From contig CACXGO010000021.1 in NCBI GenBank assembly GCA_902767245.1, positions 1 through 60,413 of the forward strand: a DNA stretch of 60,413 bases, given 5' to 3'. How positions within the stretch are numbered: position 1 is the stretch's first letter; each line of letters opens with the position of its first letter. Origin of the DNA: an uncultured Erysipelotrichaceae bacterium (GTDB lineage: Bacteria; Bacillota_I; Bacilli_A; RF39; UBA660). This document shows positions 18,130-27,044 of the stretch, piece by piece. The translations under genes were made by a program, and so were the position numbers. The notes under the pieces are model-generated. The model made no database searches. It saw nothing but the letters and a program-made list of their open reading frames with translations, and was not told the DNA's origin.

Positions 18130-19368
18130 GTGCGACATATATATACTAGTATTGACATTGGGTCAGATACTATCAAAGTAATTGTATGTGAATTATGCAA
18201 AAACAAACTTAATTTGCTTGGAGCATCTTCAGTTAATGCAAATGGAATAAAAAAGGGCGTTATAAGTGATCCCAAAGCTGCAATTATTTCAATAAAAAAA
18301 GCCATCAATGAGGTTGAAGAAATGCTAGGAATTGAATTAAAAAAAGTTTTAGTAACAGTTCCAAGCTATTTTGCAAAATATAAAACTTTTAAAGAAGAAA
18401 TTGCACTTGATGATACACCAATTTCTAACGAAACTATTAGTAAACTAATGCAACAAATTCTTACAAACAACAGTAATAAAGCAGAAGAAATTGCAACGGT
18501 TCAAACAACTGACTATAAAGTCGATGATGTTGAAGTTAAAGATCCAAAAGGTCAAATTGGCAAAACATTAAAAGTTAGAGGAATTGTTACAACAATTCCA
18601 CGTGAAAATTTATATTCAGTCGTTGCTTTACTTGAGAAAAATGGAATTAATGTTGTTGACGTTTGTGTTGGACCTATATCTGATTATTATGCATATAAAT
18701 CTAAACAATATGATTCTAAAAATGGAATCGTTGTTAATATTGGTTCTGAACTTACCACAATTTCAGTTGTAACTCATGGAATAGTAATTAAATCAAGTGT
18801 CATCCAATTTGGTGGTAAAAGCATTGATAACGATATAGCTTATATATACAAAATTGATAGTAAAAGTGCTACAGCATTAAAAGAAAAATTTGCATTTGCT
18901 CATTCATCTGGGGCAAAATCAGATGAAGTTAAGGTAGTAAAAAACATTATAAATGAAGATATTGAAATAAATCAACATAAAATATCAGAAATTTGCATGG
19001 CTAGGCTAGAGGAAATATTAAACTTAATAAAAAACGAAATTTCTTCTTTGACTAATATAGAAAATGATTATATAATAATTACAGGCGGAACTAGTAATAT
19101 GAAAGGTCTAGGTAAGCTCGCAATTGAAAAACTTGATTCAACAGCAGTAGTTGAAAATATAAAATTATTAGGTGTTCGTAACAATAAGTTTGTAACGCCT
19201 ATCGGAACAATTATATATTTTATAAGTAAACTAAAAACTAGAGGTCAAGAATATACTATGATTGATAAAAACGAAGTAAATGAAATGATTTCAAATGCTA
19301 AAAGTAAAAACATTAAAAATGGTAATAATGTAATAGATAAAGTATTTAATTACTTTTTCAATGAATAA
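18130..19368 (+). CDS. ftsA: Cell division protein FtsA
   Basis: A 412-aa actin-like ATPase that tethers FtsZ to the membrane. The N-terminal phosphate loop region [13 protein letters not shown], the 1C insertion domain, the second phosphate motif [13 protein letters not shown] and the adenosine motif [15 protein letters not shown] are present. The C terminus ([12 protein letters not shown]) looks like the membrane-targeting amphipathic helix. The GTG start at 18130 is chosen because AGGAG lies nine bases upstream and no in-frame ATG is near. ftsZ starts 17 bases after the stop. Confidence 0.95.
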   Translation: MRHIYTSIDIGSDTIKVIVCELCKNKLNLLGASSVNANGIKKGVISDPKAAIISIKKAINEVEEMLGIELKKVLVTVPSYFAKYKTFKEEIALDDTPISNETISKLMQQILTNNSNKAEEIATVQTTDYKVDDVEVKDPKGQIGKTLKVRGIVTTIPRENLYSVVALLEKNGINVVDVCVGPISDYYAYKSKQYDSKNGIVVNIGSELTTISVVTHGIVIKSSVIQFGGKSIDNDIAYIYKIDSKSATALKEKFAFAHSSGAKSDEVKVVKNIINEDIEINQHKISEICMARLEEILNLIKNEISSLTNIENDYIIITGGTSNMKGLGKLAIEKLDSTAVVENIKLLGVRNNKFVTPIGTIIYFISKLKTRGQEYTMIDKNEVNEMISNAKSKNIKNGNNVIDKVFNYFFNE

Positions 19369-19385
19369 AGGAGGAATTAGTAATT

Positions 19386-20450
19386 ATGTTTGGAGTAGAA
19401 ATGAATTTATTAGCAAAAATTAAAGTTATTGGAGTAGGTGGCGGTGGTAATAACGCCGTTAATCGCATGATCGAATCCGGATTAAAAGGAGTAGATTTTA
19501 TTGTTGCTAATACGGATTTACAAGTTTTAAACAATTCACAAGCACCAACAAAAATTCAAATAGGCGCTGAACTTACAAATGGCTTAGGTGCAGGTGCTAA
19601 TCCTCAAGTTGGAAAAGAAGCAGCATTGGAATCTAAAGCCGATTTAGAGGAAGCTCTTAAAGGTGCTGATATGGTATTTGTAACTTGTGGTATGGGGGGT
19701 GGAACTGGTACTGGTGCTGCACCTATAATTGCAGAAATTGCTCAAAGTTTAGGAGCTTTAACAGTTGGAATTGTTACGAAACCATTTTCATTTGAAGGAA
19801 AAAAGAGAATGGCACAAGCTTTAGCAGGTTTAGAAGAGTTAAAAAAACATGTTGATACACTTATCGTTGTTCCAAATGATCGTTTAAGAGAATTAATTGA
19901 CAAAACAACTCCTCTTTTAGATTCATTTAAAGAAGTAGATAATGTATTAAGAACTGGCGTTCAATCAATTTCTGATTTAATTGCTGTATCAGGTTTAATT
20001 AACTTAGACTTTGCAGATGTTAAAGCCGTTATGGAAAAACGTGGTAATGCACTAATCGGAATTGGTATTGGAGTAGGCGAAAATAGAGCTGCAGAAGCTG
20101 CAAGACAAGCAGTCTCTAGTCCACTTCTTGAAACAAGCATTAATGGTGCAACTGATGCTATAATTAATGTTACTGGTGGTCCATCACTTACATTATTTGA
20201 AGTTGAGGAGGCAGCCGAAGTAGTTAGAACAAGTGCTAATACTGATATAAATACAATTTTTGGTGCAATTATTTCTGAAAATTTAACTGATGAAGTAATT
20301 GTTACTGTTATTGCTACGGGATTTGAAGAAGAAAGTGAACCTTTATACAAATCATACGCCAAAAGCAATGTAAAAGAAGAAAAATTTGATCCTGAAGAAG
20401 ACAATAATGATACGGATATTCCATCATTTTTCAGAAATAGAAACTTCTAA
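19386..20450 (+). CDS. ftsZ: Cell division GTPase FtsZ
   Basis: A 354-aa tubulin-like GTPase that forms the division ring. [11 protein letters not shown] near the N terminus, the tubulin signature [10 protein letters not shown] near residue 105 and NDRLRELID are intact. The linker is short, and the conserved C-terminal peptide [11 protein letters not shown], which binds FtsA and other partners, is present. A strong AAGGAGG site precedes the ATG. A second possible start (MNLLAKIKV) lies six codons in. Followed by a strong terminator. Confidence 0.97.
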   Translation: MFGVEMNLLAKIKVIGVGGGGNNAVNRMIESGLKGVDFIVANTDLQVLNNSQAPTKIQIGAELTNGLGAGANPQVGKEAALESKADLEEALKGADMVFVTCGMGGGTGTGAAPIIAEIAQSLGALTVGIVTKPFSFEGKKRMAQALAGLEELKKHVDTLIVVPNDRLRELIDKTTPLLDSFKEVDNVLRTGVQSISDLIAVSGLINLDFADVKAVMEKRGNALIGIGIGVGENRAAEAARQAVSSPLLETSINGATDAIINVTGGPSLTLFEVEEAAEVVRTSANTDINTIFGAIISENLTDEVIVTVIATGFEEESEPLYKSYAKSNVKEEKFDPEEDNNDTDIPSFFRNRNF

Positions 20451-20459
20451 TCATAAAAC

Positions 20460-20485
20460 GACACAATTATATGTGTCTTTTTTTT
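20460..20485 (+). terminator. Terminator after ftsZ
   Basis: GACACA, loop ATTATA, TGTGTC, then eight T. A longer reading frame of spoIIGA would start inside it, which supports the later start. Confidence 0.9.
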
Positions 20486-20506
20486 ATGATTATATTGGTG
20501 ATATTT

Positions 20507-21229
20507 ATGTATATAGAATTAATTATTATTTTTAATATTTATATTGATTTTTTAATAATTATGATGACATCTATTTTAATGCATCAAAAAATTTCAATAA
20601 AAAAAATTTTTTCTGCATCATTTATTTATGGACTATCATCAATAGTTTTATTTGCAAAAATATCTATTTTAGAATTATTAATTTTCAGTTTTATTATGTG
20701 TTTTATTATCACCAAAATCATCTTTCATAAATTAAAAGCATTAATGTATTTTTATTTAAACGCTATTTTAATCGGTGGAGTCATTTTTTTAATAAATAAT
20801 TATTTTAAAATCTCTACTTTTGGAAACTATTTATTGTTAATAATCCTAACTCCAATTATCCTATTAATCTACAAATATAGAATCAAAGATTTAAAAGAAA
20901 ACTACAATTTAAATTATCAAATACATTTTAAATATAATAATCAAAACATAATTTTAAATGCATTTTTAGATACAGGTAATAAATTAAATGACCCATATTT
21001 TAATAAGCCAGTTATATTAATTAATGAATCAATTATAAAATGTGACAAATATTTTTATATACCATATAGTACAATAACAGAAACTGGTATTATTAAGGCA
21101 ACAACAGTAAGTGAAATAGAAATAGTAGGAATAAAAAAAATAAAAAATGCTGTCATTGGCTTACTACCAAAAAAATTGCAAATGAAAAAAATTGATTGTC
21201 TTTTAAATAATAGGCTACTGGAGGAATAA
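20507..21229 (+). CDS. spoIIGA: Sigma-E processing protease SpoIIGA
   Basis: A 240-aa membrane protein with five hydrophobic helices in the first 120 residues and a C-terminal aspartic-protease-like domain whose motif FLDTGNKLNDP has the catalytic Asp at about residue 155. In Bacillus it cuts pro-SigE at the sporulation septum. It is shorter than the B. subtilis protein (about 309 aa). The start MYIELIIIFNIYIDF follows GGTGA with the usual spacing. sigE starts three bases after the stop and its ribosome site lies within this gene, the same pairing as in Bacillus. Identification rests on motif, topology and neighbour. Confidence 0.88.
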   Translation: MYIELIIIFNIYIDFLIIMMTSILMHQKISIKKIFSASFIYGLSSIVLFAKISILELLIFSFIMCFIITKIIFHKLKALMYFYLNAILIGGVIFLINNYFKISTFGNYLLLIILTPIILLIYKYRIKDLKENYNLNYQIHFKYNNQNIILNAFLDTGNKLNDPYFNKPVILINESIIKCDKYFYIPYSTITETGIIKATTVSEIEIVGIKKIKNAVIGLLPKKLQMKKIDCLLNNRLLEE

Positions 21230-21231
21230 AA

Positions 21232-21918
21232 ATGTTGAATATTATTAAAAAAATTTTAAGAATTTTCTTACCTAAAAATAACATATATTTTGTTGGAAGT
21301 GCAGATAAATTACCTGGACCTTTATCAAAAGAAGAAGAAACTGCTTATGTTTTAAGAGCAATGGCTAATGATGAAGAAGCTAAAAATAAATTAATTGAAC
21401 ATAATCTAAGATTAGTTGTTTATCTAGCCAAACGTTATGAAACATCAGGATACGATTTAGAAGACTTAGTAAGCATTGGAACAATTGGTTTAATAAAGGG
21501 AATTAATACATATAAACTTGATAAAAATATTAAACTTGCTACCTATGCATCAAGATGTATTGATAATGAAATACTGATGTTTTTAAGAAAAAATAAAAGA
21601 AGAAAAGGGGAAGTATCATTTGAAGATAATTTAAGTTACGATGCTGAAGGTAATGAACTTCATTTAGAAGATATATTAGGGACCGAACCAGATTTAGTGA
21701 CAAAAGGATTAGATGATGAACTAAATTATAATTTATTGCATCAAGAACTAGAAAAATTAAATGATCGTGACAAAAAAATTATTATTTTAAGATATGGCTT
21801 GTTTGGTGAAAAAGAAATGACTCAAAAAGATGTTGCTGAATATTTAAATATAAGTCAATCATATATATCAAGAATTGAAAAAAAAGTGATTAAAAAATTG
21901 AAATCAGTAATAAAATAA
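21232..21918 (+). CDS. sigE: RNA polymerase sigma-E precursor
   Basis: A 228-aa sporulation sigma factor of the mother cell. Residues 1-19 are a basic/hydrophobic pro-sequence (IIKKILRIFLPK) ending before YFVGSADKLPGPLSKEEE, which aligns with the Bacillus cleavage region. Region 2 (HNLRLVVYLAKRY, EDLVSIGTIGLIKGI, ATYASRCIDNEILMFLR) and region 4 (LRYGLFGEKEMTQKDVAEY, ISQSYISRIEKK) are intact. The pro-sequence is shorter than the 27 residues of B. subtilis. Translation is probably coupled to spoIIGA through GGAGG at the gene junction. The stop lies in a terminator stem. Confidence 0.95.
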   Translation: MLNIIKKILRIFLPKNNIYFVGSADKLPGPLSKEEETAYVLRAMANDEEAKNKLIEHNLRLVVYLAKRYETSGYDLEDLVSIGTIGLIKGINTYKLDKNIKLATYASRCIDNEILMFLRKNKRRKGEVSFEDNLSYDAEGNELHLEDILGTEPDLVTKGLDDELNYNLLHQELEKLNDRDKKIIILRYGLFGEKEMTQKDVAEYLNISQSYISRIEKKVIKKLKSVIK

Positions 21919-21945
21919 TCTTTAGCTATGAAGATTATTTTCTTT
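21914..21945 (+). terminator. Terminator overlapping the sigE stop
   Basis: AATAATCTT, loop TAGCTATG, AAGATTATT, then TTCTTT. The stop TAA is inside the first arm. Confidence 0.8.
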
Positions 21946-21946
21946 G

Positions 21947-21955
21947 TGCTAAAAT
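21947..21955 (+). promoter_or_regulatory. Extended -10 promoter of dxs
   Basis: TGCTAAAAT 17 bases before the dxs ATG, immediately after the sigE terminator; GGTGA follows. Confidence 0.6.
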
Positions 21956-21972
21956 AATTATTGGTGATTTAA

Positions 21973-23793
21973 ATGCTTGATAAAATAAATAATCAAACAG
22001 ATATAAAAAAATTAAATATTGACGAATTAAACGAATTAAGTAAAGAAATAAAAGCATTTATTCTTGAAAGTGTATCAAAAACCGGTGGCCATTTAGCATC
22101 TAATTTAGGTGTTACTGATTTAACTGTGGCTTTATTTAAAGTTTTTGATTTCAATAAAGATAAAATCATATTTGATGTTGGTCATCAATCATATGCATAT
22201 AAAATACTAACCGGAAGAAAAAATGAGTTTAATACTTTAAGAAAACTCAATGGAATTAGTGGCTTCCCTAAAATAGAAGAAAGCAAATATGATTTTTTTA
22301 ATACTGGGCATAGTAGCAATTCAATTTCAGCAGCTTTAGGTTATGCTATAAGTCGCGATTTAAATCATGAAAAATACAATGTTATTGCTTTAATTGGCGA
22401 TGGTTCAATGACTGGTGGTGAAGCTTTTGAAGGCCTTAACAATCTTGGGCATTTAAACACTACAATGTTAGTAATTTTAAATGATAATGGTGAATCCATA
22501 TCAAGTAGTGTAGGTGGCCTAGCTAAAAAACTAAATAATATAAGAATTAATCAAAAATATATAAATTTTAAAAAAGATTTAAAAAAGAAATATAAAAGTA
22601 AAACTATTTTTACTTTACGAAAAATCAAAAATCATATTAAAAACATAATTATTCCAAATAAAATGTTTGAAAGTTTTGGTGTAAAATATATTGGCCCAAT
22701 AAATGGTCATAATATAGCAGAATTAGTGAGCACATTAAATAAAATTAAAAAAATTGATGGACCAGTCTTATTGCATGTAATTACTGAAAAAGGAAACGGT
22801 TATGAATTCGCAACTAAATATCCAAACTTATATCATGGTGTATCATCTTTTAATATTAACGAAAAAATTCAAAAAAATACTAATGATTTTTCAAATTATG
22901 TTGGGCATGAACTTAGTGAATTAAGATCTAATAATGATAGAATTGTAGCAATAACAGCTGCAATGAAAGATGGCGTTGGTTTAAATGAATTTGCAACTAA
23001 ATATCCAAAATCATTCTTTGATGTTGGAATTTGTGAAGAACATGCTGTTTCTTTTGCGGCTGGACTTGCATTAAATAAATATAAACCTTTTGTTTGCATT
23101 TATTCAACTTTTTTAGAGCGTGCATACGATCAAATATTGATTGATGTTTGTATGCAGAAATTAAATGTAATTTTTTTAATTGACCGTGCTGGCTTAGTAG
23201 GCGAGGATGGTGAAACTCACCAAGGAATATTCGATTTGTCATATTTAACGCATATGCCAAACATTGAAATAATTGCGCCAAAATGTGTTGAGGATATTAA
23301 ATTATGCCTTAATTATGCTTTAAACGCCTCAAATCCAGTTGCAATTCGCTACCCCAAAGGATTTTATTCTTCAAAAGAATATGCCTTAAAAACCCTAAAA
23401 ACAGGAAAATGGAGCATAATTCAAAAAGGTAAAAAAATTGCAATTCTGGCAACTGGTAAAATGTTTGAAATTGCAATTAATTTAATAAATGAATTTAAAG
23501 ATATTGAAATAATAGATGCAACTTTCATAAAACCTCTTGACTATGAAACATTAGATAGATTAGCTTCAAAAAATTACAAAATAATTACTTTAGAAGACAA
23601 TCAAATAATTGGTGGTTTTGGATCATTAGTACTTTTATATCTAAATAAAATTGGATATAAAGAAAAAATTGAAATAATTGGATACAACGATACCTTTATA
23701 AAACAAGGAAAAATAAGTGAACTTTATAATAAAGAAAATATTACTTACGAAAACTTAAAAGAAATCATACTAAAACTAAAAAATGTGATATAA
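21973..23793 (+). CDS. dxs: 1-Deoxy-D-xylulose-5-phosphate synthase
   Basis: A 606-aa thiamine diphosphate enzyme that joins pyruvate and glyceraldehyde 3-phosphate, the first step of the non-mevalonate isoprenoid pathway. GHQSYAYKILTGRK, the ThDP motif GDGSMTGGEAFEGLNNLG and the transketolase-type block DRAGLVGEDGETHQG are intact. It would feed UppS. It sits between sigE and sigG, where Bacillus has no gene, and has its own promoter. Its stop codon is part of the -10 box of the next gene. The ATG follows GGTGA with normal spacing. Confidence 0.96.
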   Translation: MLDKINNQTDIKKLNIDELNELSKEIKAFILESVSKTGGHLASNLGVTDLTVALFKVFDFNKDKIIFDVGHQSYAYKILTGRKNEFNTLRKLNGISGFPKIEESKYDFFNTGHSSNSISAALGYAISRDLNHEKYNVIALIGDGSMTGGEAFEGLNNLGHLNTTMLVILNDNGESISSSVGGLAKKLNNIRINQKYINFKKDLKKKYKSKTIFTLRKIKNHIKNIIIPNKMFESFGVKYIGPINGHNIAELVSTLNKIKKIDGPVLLHVITEKGNGYEFATKYPNLYHGVSSFNINEKIQKNTNDFSNYVGHELSELRSNNDRIVAITAAMKDGVGLNEFATKYPKSFFDVGICEEHAVSFAAGLALNKYKPFVCIYSTFLERAYDQILIDVCMQKLNVIFLIDRAGLVGEDGETHQGIFDLSYLTHMPNIEIIAPKCVEDIKLCLNYALNASNPVAIRYPKGFYSSKEYALKTLKTGKWSIIQKGKKIAILATGKMFEIAINLINEFKDIEIIDATFIKPLDYETLDRLASKNYKIITLEDNQIIGGFGSLVLLYLNKIGYKEKIEIIGYNDTFIKQGKISELYNKENITYENLKEIILKLKNVI

Positions 23794-23794
23794 T
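23786..23794 (+). promoter_or_regulatory. Extended -10 promoter overlapping the dxs stop
   Basis: TGATATAAT, with the dxs stop TAA inside the TATAAT box, 18 bases before the ATG at 23813. Confidence 0.65.
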
Positions 23795-23812
23795 TATAAA
23801 ATGAGGTGCGTT

Positions 23813-25108
23813 ATGAAGAAAAAAAACATTTTTAAAAGAAACTTTATTATAATAAGTGCCGTTTTTATTCTTGGACTAATATTTGCATTTGGTTCAAGAT
23901 TAATTCACTTTTATTTAAAAGAAAACAAAAAAATAAATGAAGAAGGCGAAGTTATTACTACTAATTATTTTTCTGATATTATAGAAAATACAATCAACGT
24001 TTCTGATGTTAATGGTGGGCTTTATTTAGATGGTGATGACTTTGTTTATAAATATGCTGCAAATGAAAATTATTTATGGTATTCTGGTCAAATGTGGCGC
24101 ATTATGAAATTAAATGCCGATAAATCATTAACTATAATTACTGATGAAGCAATTAGTTTAATGCAACCAAAATATGAAGAAAATAATTATATTAACAATT
24201 TTTTAGACGATTTTTATAACAAATTAGATCAAGAATATTTGCAAGAATTTGAGTATTGTAATGATCAAATTATAGATATTAAGAAAATAACTTGTAAAAA
24301 CAAGCAAAAAGGATTTGTATCTTTACTAGATATGTATAATTACAACAAAGCTGGTAATATTAAAAGCTATTTAAACAATAAAACAACTTTTTGGCTTAAT
24401 AATACTGATGAAAATAATAACTATTGGTACATTGATGATTCTGGTGCCGTTGGAATTGGAACTGAAAATGTAGCTCATTATGTAAGACCAATTGTTAATA
24501 TTAAAAGTAATATTAATGTTGTAAGTGGCGATGGTACAAAAGAAAATCCATACATAATTAAAAATTTGGAAAAAGAAAAAATCAGTAAAATTTTAACAGG
24601 TGAATATATTAAATATAATAACTCATTATGGCGAGTTTTAAATATTGGCGAAAGCGTAAAAGCAATAAAAGTTGAATGCCTTAAAAATGAAGAAGAATGT
24701 TTAAATCATAAATTTGGTTATAATATTACTTATTTAAACAGTTCAATTTATAGATATTTAAATGAAACTTATTTTAATTCTTTAGATAATAAAGAGTTTT
24801 TGGTAAAAGATAAATTTTATGTTGGTTCTTATACTGATTATAGTTTAGACTCATTAAAAGAAAAAGAAGTAGAAGCTTATATAGGCCTTCCTAAAATAGG
24901 TGAATACTATAACTTTAGTAATTTAAATAGTTATTTAATAACCCCGAATACTATTGAAACTGTTTATACAATAAATGATATGGGAAATTATTATTTAGTA
25001 AAACCAACAACTGAAAAAAATATTTATCCAATTTTAAACTTTGATATAAATTTACTTATTGTAAATGGAAATGGAACAATGGAAAAACCATTTGAATTAG
25101 GTAGGTGA
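23813..25108 (+). CDS. Membrane-anchored protein with DUF6273-like repeats
   Basis: A 431-aa exported protein held by one N-terminal helix (about residues 10-30) after KKKNIFKRN. Two similar halves follow: each has a WRI/WRV core (YSGQMWRIMKL near 90; NNSLWRVLNI near 270) and ends with a Gly-rich motif (GDGTKENPYII; GNGTMEKPFEL). This fits the DUF6273-type surface proteins of Bacillota. Function unknown. It overlaps or abuts the next gene, a phosphodiester glycosidase homologue, so both may act on the cell envelope. GAGGTG precedes the ATG; the longer frame starts inside the promoter region. Confidence 0.7.
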   Translation: MKKKNIFKRNFIIISAVFILGLIFAFGSRLIHFYLKENKKINEEGEVITTNYFSDIIENTINVSDVNGGLYLDGDDFVYKYAANENYLWYSGQMWRIMKLNADKSLTIITDEAISLMQPKYEENNYINNFLDDFYNKLDQEYLQEFEYCNDQIIDIKKITCKNKQKGFVSLLDMYNYNKAGNIKSYLNNKTTFWLNNTDENNNYWYIDDSGAVGIGTENVAHYVRPIVNIKSNINVVSGDGTKENPYIIKNLEKEKISKILTGEYIKYNNSLWRVLNIGESVKAIKVECLKNEEECLNHKFGYNITYLNSSIYRYLNETYFNSLDNKEFLVKDKFYVGSYTDYSLDSLKEKEVEAYIGLPKIGEYYNFSNLNSYLITPNTIETVYTINDMGNYYLVKPTTEKNIYPILNFDINLLIVNGNGTMEKPFELGR

Positions 25109-25113
25109 TGTTA

Positions 25114-26187
25114 GTGACAAATGAAGAAGAAATATTAATTATTGAAGAAGATAATAAAAACAGAAAGAAAAATAAAAAAGGCAAAAAAATCAACCGTTGG
25201 TTTTATATTTTTATTATCTTAGATGTTTTGGCTATTGCTGCTTTATTTGTTATCTACGGACCTTGGAGTGGTTTTAGAGATTTTTGGATTACTTCAGCAA
25301 TGACAACAATGACTCATCACTATTTAGCAGAAACATTTTATTCAGATGAAGTAATAAAAGATGTTATCAATAAAAACTTTGTTGAAAATATTGACGCAAC
25401 AACTGATGCAAGTGAAATTACTTTTTCAGATGGAAAAGATACAGGAATATATGAATCTGAATATGAAGAACAAATCTTAAAAAGAGATGAAGGAAATGAT
25501 TTATATAAAGTATTTGATATAACTGTCAATCGCTCAAAAGCACATATAGCTGTTATATATGATCCATCAAGAATCACATACACCGTTTCATCTAAAATAA
25601 ATAATCGTGGGCAACAATTAATTGATATAGCAAGAGAACAAGAGGCAGTTGTTGCAATAAATGCTTCTGCTTTTGCACGAATTGGATCTGGAGGAAGAAA
25701 ACTTGTTCCCAATGGAATAACTATTAAAGAAGGTAGAATTTTGCAAAATGGAGTAGTTGCTTCAAAATACGGAATAATTGGCTTTAACAATGATAATGTC
25801 CTAGTTTTGATGAAAGGTACAGCTGAAGAAGCAATTGCAGCAGGAATTCGTGATGCAATGACATTTGGACCATTTTTATATGTTAATGGAGTTCCGGCAA
25901 AAATAAATGGTAATGGAGGATGGGGTGTCGCCCCACGAACTGTTATTGCTCAAAGAAAAGACGGAATAGCATTCTTTATCGTTTTTGATGGTCGTAGTGC
26001 TGGTGGTTTAGGTGCAAGTATGAACGATTTAATTGAAGTTCTAACTCGTTATAAGGCTTATAATGCTGCTAATTTAGATGGTGGTGGCTCATCAACTCTT
26101 GTTGTAAACAATAAAGTTATAAACGAAACTGGTGGATGGGGCTATACTGGTGATAGATACCTACCAGATGCTTGGATAGTAAAATAG
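25114..26187 (+). CDS. Membrane-anchored phosphodiester glycosidase (NAGPA family)
   Basis: A 357-aa protein with a basic N terminus, one helix at about 29-49 and an external NAGPA/DUF2233 domain. Diagnostic blocks are INASAFARIGSGGRKLVPNG, APRTVIAQRKDG, VFDGRS, NLDGGGSSTLVV and GDRYLPDAWIV. Family members cleave sugar-phosphodiester bonds, in the mammalian case uncovering mannose 6-phosphate and in Bacillus (YoeB/YojL-like neighbours) acting on envelope glycopolymers. I choose the GTG at 25114 because GGTGA lies five bases upstream; ATG at 25108 or GTG at 25105 are alternatives. The preceding gene ends at 25108, so the two are coupled. Substrate unknown. Confidence 0.82.
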   Translation: MTNEEEILIIEEDNKNRKKNKKGKKINRWFYIFIILDVLAIAALFVIYGPWSGFRDFWITSAMTTMTHHYLAETFYSDEVIKDVINKNFVENIDATTDASEITFSDGKDTGIYESEYEEQILKRDEGNDLYKVFDITVNRSKAHIAVIYDPSRITYTVSSKINNRGQQLIDIAREQEAVVAINASAFARIGSGGRKLVPNGITIKEGRILQNGVVASKYGIIGFNNDNVLVLMKGTAEEAIAAGIRDAMTFGPFLYVNGVPAKINGNGGWGVAPRTVIAQRKDGIAFFIVFDGRSAGGLGASMNDLIEVLTRYKAYNAANLDGGGSSTLVVNNKVINETGGWGYTGDRYLPDAWIVK

Positions 26188-26192
26188 TGAAT

Positions 26193-26238
26193 AAAAAAAT
26201 CTTTTTTCGCTCAAAATAAAGCGAAAGGAGATTTTTTT
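26193..26238 (+). promoter_or_regulatory. Hairpin hiding the sigG ribosome binding site
   Basis: Bases 26193-26211 pair without a break with 26220-26238 (19 bp, two of them G-U), loop CAAAATAA. The 3' arm holds AAAGGAG, the sigG ribosome site, and ends two bases before the GTG start. The final T7 tract also makes it look like a terminator for the gene upstream. It should limit both read-through and translation of sigG. Confidence 0.85.
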
Positions 26239-26239
26239 A

Positions 26240-27019
26240 GTGGCACGTCACAAAGTAGAAATTGCGAACGTGAATACTGCGGACTTAAAAGTTTTATCAC
26301 ATAAAGAAATGATTAAACTTTTTAAAAAATTAAAAACTGGAGATAAAACTGTAAAAGAAGAATTAATCAACGGAAACTTAAAATTGGTTTTATCAATATT
26401 AAAAAAGTATACTAATAGAACAGATAACATGGATGACTTATTTCAAGTTGGTTGTATTGGTCTTATAAAAGCTATTGATAATTTTGATTTAAAACATGAA
26501 GTAAAATTTTCGACTTATGCTGTTCCTATGATATTAGGAGAAATAAAGCGTTATATAAGAGATAATAACAGTAGCATACGAATATCAAGAAGCATTAAAG
26601 ATCTTGCATATAAAGCGTTAAAGGCGAAAGAATTTTTGACCAATAAATACAATCGTGAAATAAATCTAAAAGAACTAGCAGAATATATGAAAATTGATGA
26701 AACTGAAATAAATGAAGCTTTTGAAGCCATGTATGATACTATAAGTATATTTGAACCAATTTTTAACGATGGGGGAGAAACAATATATTTATGTGATCAA
26801 TTAAGTGATAAAAAAAATTCATTATACCCACTTGATGATCATATTGCCTTAAATGATGCCTTAAAAAAATTAAAACCTAAAGAAAGATATATTATTAATG
26901 AAAGATATATATATGGTAAAACCCAAATGGAATTAGCTGAAGAAATTGGAATTTCGCAAGCTCAAATATCAAGACTCGAAAAAAATGGAATTGAAACCTT
27001 AAAAAAAATAATAAAATAA
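26240..27019 (+). CDS. sigG: Forespore RNA polymerase sigma-G
   Basis: A 259-aa sporulation sigma factor. The N terminus MARHKVEIANVNTADLKVLS matches the SigG-specific leader in B. subtilis, followed by region 2 (NGNLKLVLSILKKYTNR, DDLFQVGCIGLIKAIDNFDL, KFSTYAVPMILGEIKRYIRD), region 3 and region 4 (GKTQMELAEEIGISQAQISR). It would drive late forespore genes. The GTG start, with a site occluded by a 19-bp hairpin, implies weak and controlled translation. In Bacillus it directly follows sigE; here three genes intervene. The next plus-strand gene is ylmC, as near sigG in Bacillus. Confidence 0.96.
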   Translation: MARHKVEIANVNTADLKVLSHKEMIKLFKKLKTGDKTVKEELINGNLKLVLSILKKYTNRTDNMDDLFQVGCIGLIKAIDNFDLKHEVKFSTYAVPMILGEIKRYIRDNNSSIRISRSIKDLAYKALKAKEFLTNKYNREINLKELAEYMKIDETEINEAFEAMYDTISIFEPIFNDGGETIYLCDQLSDKKNSLYPLDDHIALNDALKKLKPKERYIINERYIYGKTQMELAEEIGISQAQISRLEKNGIETLKKIIK

Positions 27020-27044
27020 AAGTAAACTCTAAAGTTTACTTTTT
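27019..27044. terminator. Shared terminator between sigG and gpsA
   Basis: AAAGTAAACT, loop CTAA, AGTTTACTTT, with T-runs on both strands. It begins at the sigG stop and contains the gpsA stop, serving both convergent genes. Confidence 0.88.

Noticed and set aside
19961-20404. 147-codon frame antisense to ftsZ
   Set aside because: Mirror of ftsZ codons in a low-complexity Ser/Ala/Ile frame, with no ribosome site.
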